Virus record (IMG/VR): IMGVR_UViG_3300031886_000034 | Coordinates: 1-25,933 of that record | DNA: 25,933 nucleotides | Reading direction: 5' to 3' (one strand) | Source of the DNA: a virus | Shown here: positions 1 through 6,751 of the stretch, piece by piece | Position numbering within the stretch: the stretch's first letter is position 1 | Layout of the letters: the number at the start of each line of letters is the position of its first letter | The notes under the pieces: model-generated | What the model saw: only the letters and a program-made list of their open reading frames with translations | What the model was told of the DNA's origin: nothing | Database searches by the model: none | Program-made: the position numbers and the translations under genes

Positions 1-3000
1 ATTATTGATGACCTGCTGGACATGGCTCCTTCGGGCTTTGTCCGCGAGTTTCCTGATGGCAAACCCGTCGCTTACCCACGGGATGAGGTCCCTCGCCGCA
101 AGCGGTCTCGGGAACTTCGCGACGGCATGCGCTCCGGAAAACCAAAGACAAGGTTCATCCGTGACGGACTAACCGGTGAGTTCCGGGAGGTCCAACGAGG
201 AGAATATAAAACTGACTGGTACAACGCTGGCTCGACCGATGAAATCGGCCGGAGGAGACTTCCCTACTCGGGCCGTGGTGGTTTCACAGATACTCCCGCT
301 ATACCTCTTGAGGAAGATTACGACTCGACCCCCGAAGGTCTTCAGAAATTCCACGCAGATCTGATCGATCAGATGTCTCATCTCTTGGATGGCATACGTT
401 CATACAACAAACAGTTCGGCGAACTTGAAAACGAACTCGGCTTGCTCGACCCTGACGATGATGGTCCGCTAGACATATATTCGGACATGTCTCCGATGAT
501 TCACACCATCAAAGATCCAAACGAACTCGCAGAGAACTTCATGGAAGAATATGTTCGAATGGACTACACAACGGTCGACCCCTTAAGAGGTGACGACCCT
601 GTTCTCTTTACGGATGCTGAAGACAACGAGTGGGACGAAGAAGCGATCAGGGACACCATGCATCGGGCCCGTGGGATGCTTGATGATCAGGCTGAAAAGT
701 TTGCATGGAGTCGGCAATTAGACGAGATCATAGAAGATGAGTACGAACTCCGTAATCGCCTTAGGACGGAGCATGACATTACGTCCGACGAACTTCACGA
801 ATACCCGAGGGGCATCCTTGACGACAAGGATGGCGAACACCCTCTCGATGGGGATCCCATGCCGTTACGACGCAGTCAACGACGCGGCAGGTTCGAGGGC
901 GTGCGTTCCGCCCGTGCTGTGCCGGGACGACGCGAAGAGAGGGACGACTTCCAGAAGAACCTGAAAGAGACAGCAGATAGGTGGGGCTGGACGGTACCCC
1001 AATACAAGCGCTGGCGTAAACAACGTGCCAGGGGTCGACAGAGGGACGAAGAAATAGAAGATGGTGTTGAACCGGGCACCTACGACCCGCCCAGTCGTAA
1101 AGAGAGGCGGGCCCGAGCCAGGGAGGCGTTGAGACAAGGGGCGGAACGCGAAGGCGTGAGCATCCGTGAATACCGGGCTATTCGGGAGGAACGTCAGCAG
1201 GACAATCTCGACCTGCACTGGGACGACGAAGACAACAGCGGCCTTCAGCCGGGTCAAGTGGGCTTTGCTGGGGGCGTGCGCTCCCGGCGTACCAACGACG
1301 ATCTCAACAACCACACACGTCCTCTGGACGAAATTCTCTACCTGGATGACGGACCACTCAACCTGGAACAACGTGAGGCGCTCGACCACCTCATCCACCT
1401 CGTCGAAAATGAGGAAAGTGAAAACCGGGTAATGCCAGGCGAGACCGACGGAATAACCTCCATTCTGGCGGGAATCCGTGACAGGGGTCTGATGGAGGAC
1501 AAGCCCCTGACCGAGGACCAGACCTATGTTCTGGATGAACTCATCGACATCGTCAACGAAGACGGCGATATCGACTGGAAACACCTCACCCCGGGTCCGG
1601 CCGATTTCACTGACTCTGACGTGCGCGCGGACCGGCGGAACACGACCATCAGTCGGACGATCGATCGCCTGATCGAGTACCACCCGCCCCTCGAAGACGA
1701 CGACGACGACGACGAACACGACTTCAACGATGACTTCGAACGAATCGAAACTGACGATTTCGGCTATGGCGGCCTGCACTCCTCCCGGCGGTCCAATGAT
1801 GGCGATCGGGACCCCAGGCCCACCCATGACGCATTTGGGGATGAAATCGACTGGGAGGCCATGAAGGATGACGAGGCCGACTACTGGGAAAACAATATCC
1901 GGTCGCTCCGAGAGAGCAGAGGCTGGGAGGCGTGGGCTGATTCCGAAGACTTCGACAATGAGGGCTTGCGCTCAGCCGGCGACAACCGATACGCCCACAT
2001 GACATCAAGTGAATTGATGTATTGGGAAGAGGTTCTAGATGACATTCTCAAGGGTTGGGAGGGTGCAGGACCGGACGCAGATATCGACAAGATTGAAGAA
2101 CTCCGAGAGTCTGTTCGCATAGCGAACGACGCTCAGGACGCAATCGACATGGGTACCCCCGAAAACGCTGATGCCCTAATTGACATTCTTCAACGACACA
2201 TGACCACCGTTCCAGATCGCAATATGGGGGAAGCAAGGGACGTACAAGGTCTTATTGAGACTATTGAACAAGCCCGAGATAGTGGCGGTACATGGACTTC
2301 TGTAAATTTGGAAGATCGTGGCTACATGCTCGAGGACGGTCCAGATGGCATGCGCTCCCGGCGGGCCGTGCCGGGACGACGTCAAGCCAGGGAGGACCGT
2401 GAGCAGCGTGAGATAGAGATGGCAGAACGCCATGGCATGTCTATACCTGAGTACCGGAAATGGAAGAAGGACCGCCAGCAGTGGCGGCAAGAGGAAGCCG
2501 AACTCGACGACGGTGTTGAACCGGGCACCTACGACCCACCCAGTCGCAGGCAGGTACGGGCACAAGACAGGGAAGCACTAAGACGAGGAGCAGAACGCGA
2601 GGGTGTGAGCGTCCGCGAGTACCGAGCCATCCGGGAGCAACGTGAGCGGGACAATCTCGACCTGCATTGGGACGACGAAGACAACAGTGGTCTCCTGCCG
2701 GGTCAAGAGGGCTTTGCTGGCGGCACGCGCTCCCGGGTACTGCGGGGAGCCCTAGGTCCCATCGACTGGGATGCCTACGCAGACCACCCTGGCGCTCCAT
2801 CTGAAGAGAATCCCGGAGGAACGCGGGAATATTGGAATCAGCCTGTTACACCAAGACGCCCTAGCCTCCACCCGCCCCATCGGGATATGACTCTCGGTGA
2901 GCACTCGCTACACAAAGAAGCGGGAGTGAGGTCCGAAAAGAAGCCGGCGGTCCTGCGTCCAGGAGACAAGGTCACCGTCAACAATAGAGGCAAGACCGTT

Positions 3001-6000
3001 GAAGGAACCGTCGTCCGATTCGGACGCGGTGGAGCGAGCGGAAACGGCGTCGATTCTTATGTCGTGAGCATCCCCGGAGAACAAAGGTCGGTCTGGAAAC
3101 GCCCGGACCAGATTCTGGAAGGACTCCCGGCCACAAGTGGAGGTTTGCGCTCCCACGGCGACAACCGATACGCCCACATGACATCAAGCGAACTGATGTA
3201 TTGGGAAGAGGTTACGGATGACATTCTCAAAACTACTCGGGGTGCAGGGCCGGACGTAGACATCGACGCGATCGAAGAACTTCGAGAGTCCATTCGAACT
3301 GCGAACTTGGCTCAAGATGTAATTGACTTAGGCACTCCCGAACAGGCTGAAAACCTCGCCGACATTCTTCGACGACACATGACCACTATCCCGGACGAGA
3401 ATATCGGGGAAGCAAGGGACGTACAGGGCATTGTCGAAATTATCGAAAACGCCCTGAAGAGCGAAGGAACCTGGGTCTCAGTCACCCTGGAAGAGCGTGG
3501 CTTTATGCTCGACTTGCCCTCGATGGAGGGTGGTATGCGTTCCAGTAAGCGAGACGCAAAGATGCGACGCCAGCAGTCTCCAGTCCGTGGTGGTCGCCAG
3601 GGTCCAGGCGGAAAGGGCCATGCTGGCAAGCAGGGCAGGTCGTCGAGGGGTCTTCCAAAGCCGGCTATGTCCGATAAGGATTACTTCAAGGCCCTGAAGA
3701 AACTCTCACCCAAGAAGGTTCGAGAGTTGGCTAAAGAAGCCGGCGTCGACATGTCGGATATGACCCACTCTGATTTGATGCGAGCGCTCGCTGGTCAACG
3801 ACCCCGACCGGGCATACCGAACGTCCCCAACAGCAAGATTTATATCAAGCCGCGAGGGGCACCAGGGCAACCCATAGGGGGAGCACGTTCCCGTATGCGT
3901 ACCGCTGCCACTGATCGTGCTGCCACGCCGCAGGGGTTGGCTTCACGGACAAGGGCCCGCGCCTATAGGGCGGACCGGCAGACCGGTTCGGCGGATGGGC
4001 ATATCTGGGATCAATTGACTCCAGAGCAGCGGGAACTTGTCGCAGAGTCAGCGGCAGAACGCGCGAACTGGCTTTTGCAACGCTCCTTTGGGACGGGCTC
4101 GAAGAACACCAATTGGCTGGAAAAGTTTATTTCAGACATTCAGAACGGGAGAGAAGTACCCGCTCGTGGAGAAGCAAAGACGGGAACGGCCCGTCCCGTC
4201 GGCGAAGTAGATATAGATACCTTCCAGATTGAAACCAGGCGAGAACTGGAGATGTTCCACAGGTTCATCACTCAAGGTCGCGGTGCAGCAGGAAACGATC
4301 TATTCTCAAGATTCACAGGGAATAATGCTGCCCAGAAGAAAAAGCAACTGCAGCAAACCATGGACTACATCTCCGCTGAGTTCAACATGCGGATGTCCAA
4401 TAATTACGAATCGTTGGAGCACTTCCACGACAAGGACCTCGTCGGATCCCCCGGCAAGGATGTATCCGTTCTCCAAATAATGCGAAAGAAAGCAAAAGAA
4501 CGGGGAATCGCTGAAATCCCAGGCAACAAGAAACTGCTCTCCCCTGAGACCTACCGGGCTGGTCCCCGAAACAATCCCGACGGCACGCCGAAGATGGACC
4601 CCGACACTGGCGAGCAGGTCACCAGCAGCCAGCCACAGCACGTTTCGACTTTCTTTGGATTCGCTGGCGGTTTATCAGGCGAATCGTATGCCGAGGAACG
4701 TGGGACCAAGGCGCGAACGGGTCGGCGAAAGACGCGCACCGACAAGGAAGCGCGACGACTCGCTGACCATGGCATCTTCGAAATGGGTCAGAAGCGAAAG
4801 GCCAGAAGGGCACGGGCAGCCGCACGACGGGGTGAGGGCCAAGCCGATCCTGGTATGCAGGAAGCCGATACGAGTACTACCCTCGAAGAGCGAATCCGGC
4901 GTGCAAAGCGGAAGGCTCGCCTCCGCTTCGGCCGGAAGAAGAACGTCGGAGAATTGAACGCCAGCGTCAGGAAGGGGCGCGAGCAACAGAGACTTAAGCG
5001 CTCCACAACTGAGACGGTTCAAGGCGCTGGGGCAACGGAAGCATTCCCCGAGTGGGACAAGGCCGAGGGTCTCCCAGTCTTGGACGACGCCATGGTGGTT
5101 GCTCTTGATGGCATTGCCGGACGATGGTGGACGCGCGAAAAGAGCCTCGGGACGAGGGACCCCGACTATGTGTCGGGTGCGACAGCAAAAACTGACTCCG
5201 AGGTCCGGCGGGAAGCCGAGAATGCGGCCAAGGAGGCTGGCAAGAGTGCCGCAGACGTCACGAAGGCTGGAGATAAGGCTGTAGCAAAAAACGACATTAT
5301 GAACCAGTCGATCACTGCTGAAACACAGTTGATTCGTGACATGTATCTCAACCTTGGTTACAACGGAACCCCGCTAATCATCGGCGACAGGGAAGCACAA
5401 GCCGCATTGGACGACGGATGGACCCCTGTTCAGCGCGGCTTGGGCGGCAACCTTTCGCACCCGGACAGGGCAGAATCTCACGAGATAATGAGAAAACGAG
5501 CCCGCGAGTATATGGATAGCGAAAAGCGCTTCTACTCGGGCGGTGGCGGTCACGGGCCTCTGGACGACTGGGCCAGGCCCTTTGACCCGGCCGTCGGTGA
5601 AACGGATTCTCGCGCCGGCAAGACGGGCTCGTTGGCTGGGAACTACGGCATTGGGACACTGGCATTTATCAGTCCTGAGAACAAGACGGTTTCTCACCAG
5701 AAACTGAAACGGATCAACGACGAACATCAGGCCATCGTTAAGGCTGTGGAAGACATTTTGAAGACGCGCAGCGAAGGCGGAACGTTCGACGACGTTCTGG
5801 ACTTTCTCAGAAAGAACCCGGACGCTTCGCTCATCGAAGAACTCGACCGCCTCCAGAAGGCCCGCAAAATAAAAGTCCATAAACGGAGAAGTCACCGTCT
5901 GTTGAAAGGTGCCAACGCGGGAACCGGAACAGCAAAACAAGGTACAGGCAACGACCTTGACAAATTGGAGAGCCGATTTGCTGACCCCCTAGAGGTCGAC

Positions 6001-6417
6001 TGGAAGAAGACCGAAATGGGGGCTCTCGTCCATCAGGTTGTACAGAGGGTTGAGGCAGCGATTGCGGCCAATGACGACGCCGAGGCCAGGAAGCACGGGA
6101 AAATCCTAAAACTCCTTGACTACATGTCCAGCGAGCACGAGCATCTCACCGCTCCGTTGCTCGGATACGATGCTATTGGTAGGCACGCCGGTGTGACGAA
6201 GTTCATCAACAGGAGCGCCATGGTCATCCACGAAAGGCCGATGGGCCTAGGTGCGACCTTTGGGCATCCGGATGGGCCGATTAACAACGAAGGTGACGGA
6301 GTAATCCAGTTGGTTGACGAATTGTCTCCCGGACACTTCGAAGAGTCAATCAAGGCCGAACGTGCAGGCAAGCCCTTTAGGGGCGCTAGAGGCAAAAAGA
6401 AGAAGGGGCAGAAGTAA
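1..6417 (+). CDS. Giant modular virion-associated protein with G-x-R-S-delimited modules (5' end open)
   Basis: The first ATG is at 22 (2131 aa), but codons 1-21 are open in the same frame and no Shine-Dalgarno precedes that ATG, so the gene probably begins left of the window. Numbering from ATG 22, a G-[MVLTA]-[RH]-S tetrapeptide occurs at residues 35, 293, 418, 584, 648, 776, 901, 968, 1041, 1171 and 1287 and cuts the protein into modules. Modules 297-421 and 780-904 are duplicates, as are 652-779 and 1045-1174. Residues about 972-1035 look like a KOW/SH3-type barrel (RPGDKVTV). Residues about 1215-1250 resemble a small SAP/Rho-N-like helical domain. An acidic DDDDDD tract lies near 560. 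Residues about 1590-1660 are very Arg/Lys-rich. Residues about 1774-1900 resemble a phage ADP-ribosyltransferase, with TPVQRGLGG around R1805. It lies upstream of the capsid gene, so a MuF-like or internal virion role is inferred. No prohead protease was recognised. Confidence 0.8.
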   Translation: MIDDLLDMAPSGFVREFPDGKPVAYPRDEVPRRKRSRELRDGMRSGKPKTRFIRDGLTGEFREVQRGEYKTDWYNAGSTDEIGRRRLPYSGRGGFTDTPAIPLEEDYDSTPEGLQKFHADLIDQMSHLLDGIRSYNKQFGELENELGLLDPDDDGPLDIYSDMSPMIHTIKDPNELAENFMEEYVRMDYTTVDPLRGDDPVLFTDAEDNEWDEEAIRDTMHRARGMLDDQAEKFAWSRQLDEIIEDEYELRNRLRTEHDITSDELHEYPRGILDDKDGEHPLDGDPMPLRRSQRRGRFEGVRSARAVPGRREERDDFQKNLKETADRWGWTVPQYKRWRKQRARGRQRDEEIEDGVEPGTYDPPSRKERRARAREALRQGAEREGVSIREYRAIREERQQDNLDLHWDDEDNSGLQPGQVGFAGGVRSRRTNDDLNNHTRPLDEILYLDDGPLNLEQREALDHLIHLVENEESENRVMPGETDGITSILAGIRDRGLMEDKPLTEDQTYVLDELIDIVNEDGDIDWKHLTPGPADFTDSDVRADRRNTTISRTIDRLIEYHPPLEDDDDDDEHDFNDDFERIETDDFGYGGLHSSRRSNDGDRDPRPTHDAFGDEIDWEAMKDDEADYWENNIRSLRESRGWEAWADSEDFDNEGLRSAGDNRYAHMTSSELMYWEEVLDDILKGWEGAGPDADIDKIEELRESVRIANDAQDAIDMGTPENADALIDILQRHMTTVPDRNMGEARDVQGLIETIEQARDSGGTWTSVNLEDRGYMLEDGPDGMRSRRAVPGRRQAREDREQREIEMAERHGMSIPEYRKWKKDRQQWRQEEAELDDGVEPGTYDPPSRRQVRAQDREALRRGAEREGVSVREYRAIREQRERDNLDLHWDDEDNSGLLPGQEGFAGGTRSRVLRGALGPIDWDAYADHPGAPSEENPGGTREYWNQPVTPRRPSLHPPHRDMTLGEHSLHKEAGVRSEKKPAVLRPGDKVTVNNRGKTVEGTVVRFGRGGASGNGVDSYVVSIPGEQRSVWKRPDQILEGLPATSGGLRSHGDNRYAHMTSSELMYWEEVTDDILKTTRGAGPDVDIDAIEELRESIRTANLAQDVIDLGTPEQAENLADILRRHMTTIPDENIGEARDVQGIVEIIENALKSEGTWVSVTLEERGFMLDLPSMEGGMRSSKRDAKMRRQQSPVRGGRQGPGGKGHAGKQGRSSRGLPKPAMSDKDYFKALKKLSPKKVRELAKEAGVDMSDMTHSDLMRALAGQRPRPGIPNVPNSKIYIKPRGAPGQPIGGARSRMRTAATDRAATPQGLASRTRARAYRADRQTGSADGHIWDQLTPEQRELVAESAAERANWLLQRSFGTGSKNTNWLEKFISDIQNGREVPARGEAKTGTARPVGEVDIDTFQIETRRELEMFHRFITQGRGAAGNDLFSRFTGNNAAQKKKQLQQTMDYISAEFNMRMSNNYESLEHFHDKDLVGSPGKDVSVLQIMRKKAKERGIAEIPGNKKLLSPETYRAGPRNNPDGTPKMDPDTGEQVTSSQPQHVSTFFGFAGGLSGESYAEERGTKARTGRRKTRTDKEARRLADHGIFEMGQKRKARRARAAARRGEGQADPGMQEADTSTTLEERIRRAKRKARLRFGRKKNVGELNASVRKGREQQRLKRSTTETVQGAGATEAFPEWDKAEGLPVLDDAMVVALDGIAGRWWTREKSLGTRDPDYVSGATAKTDSEVRREAENAAKEAGKSAADVTKAGDKAVAKNDIMNQSITAETQLIRDMYLNLGYNGTPLIIGDREAQAALDDGWTPVQRGLGGNLSHPDRAESHEIMRKRAREYMDSEKRFYSGGGGHGPLDDWARPFDPAVGETDSRAGKTGSLAGNYGIGTLAFISPENKTVSHQKLKRINDEHQAIVKAVEDILKTRSEGGTFDDVLDFLRKNPDASLIEELDRLQKARKIKVHKRRSHRLLKGANAGTGTAKQGTGNDLDKLESRFADPLEVDWKKTEMGALVHQVVQRVEAAIAANDDAEARKHGKILKLLDYMSSEHEHLTAPLLGYDAIGRHAGVTKFINRSAMVIHERPMGLGATFGHPDGPINNEGDGVIQLVDELSPGHFEESIKAERAGKPFRGARGKKKKGQK
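910..1284 (+). repeat. Internal duplicated module A, copy 1 (125 codons)
   Basis: This module codes for AVPGRR..., two short G-x-[ST]-[VI]-x-[EQ]-Y motifs (GWTVPQYKRWRKQR and GVSIREYRAIREER), DGVEPGTYDPPSR and NLDLHWDDEDNSG, and it ends with GVRS. It matches 2359-2733 at the same length. The breakpoints fall exactly at G-x-R-S tetrapeptides. Confidence 0.85.
1975..2358 (+). repeat. Internal duplicated module B, copy 1 (128 codons)
   Basis: The module begins just after GLRS and ends with GMRS. It shares RYAHMTSSELMYWEE, a GEARDVQG segment and an LE(D/E)RG(Y/F)MLE-like end with 3154-3543. It is predicted mostly helical and acidic, and its function is unknown. Confidence 0.85.
2359..2733 (+). 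repeat. Internal duplicated module A, copy 2 (125 codons)
   Basis: This is the second copy of the 910-1284 module, with the same order of motifs: GMSIPEYRKWKKDR, DGVEPGTYDPPSR, GVSVREYRAIREQR, NLDLHWDDEDNSG. It ends with GTRS. It is diverged but has the same 375-base length, so this is an old in-frame duplication of a whole module. Confidence 0.85.
3154..3543 (+). repeat. Internal duplicated module B, copy 2 (130 codons)
   Basis: This is the second copy of the 1975-2358 module. It lies directly after GLRS and ends with GMRS. The two copies are separated by module A copy 2 and two unrelated modules, so whole G-x-R-S units appear to have been shuffled or duplicated. Confidence 0.85.
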
Positions 6418-6743
6418 TGGAGATGAACAAGGTCCTAGAAAAGATCAGGGAATACGAACACCTTCACAACTTTCCACCTTTTTCAATCAAACGACAGACT
6501 GAACGTGACGAGTTCGCCAGCGACTTCATGGGTGTAGACGTACTCCACGACGACCCTTTCGCAGAGGTTGAGAAAGTATGGTCCGAGCAACTCAAGGAAG
6601 CCCGGATGTATTCACAACGTTACGGGAACGATTGGAAAGGGGCCCGAGACGCTGCCGCCAAAATCGCAGACATTGACGTTGACAAAGTCACCTCTTACGA
6701 GGTCCTTCGATCTCCGAGTGGCCTCAGCAACTCTGGCTACTGA
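6417..6743 (+). CDS. Hypothetical protein, 108 aa, in virion operon
   Basis: The ATG overlaps the stop of the giant gene by one base (TAATG), and a purine-rich GAAGGGGCAGAAG lies upstream, so translation is probably coupled. The product is acidic, soluble and mostly helical, with no signal peptide or membrane segment. I do not recognise a family. Its place between the giant modular protein and the zeta-kinase protein suggests a virion or assembly role, such as a chaperone or internal protein, but this is positional inference only. Confidence 0.75.
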   Translation: MEMNKVLEKIREYEHLHNFPPFSIKRQTERDEFASDFMGVDVLHDDPFAEVEKVWSEQLKEARMYSQRYGNDWKGARDAAAKIADIDVDKVTSYEVLRSPSGLSNSGY

Positions 6744-6751
6744 TTTGCGTG

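Noticed and set aside
1692-1720. GAC trinucleotide microsatellite
   Set aside because: It simply encodes the acidic poly-Asp tract of the giant protein. No separate function is supported.
865-1827. Long minus-strand open frame opposite the giant gene (320 codons)
   Set aside because: It is a shadow of the acidic, Asp-rich plus-strand coding sequence. It lacks a start signal and recognisable domains, and the plus frame has clear internal repeats.
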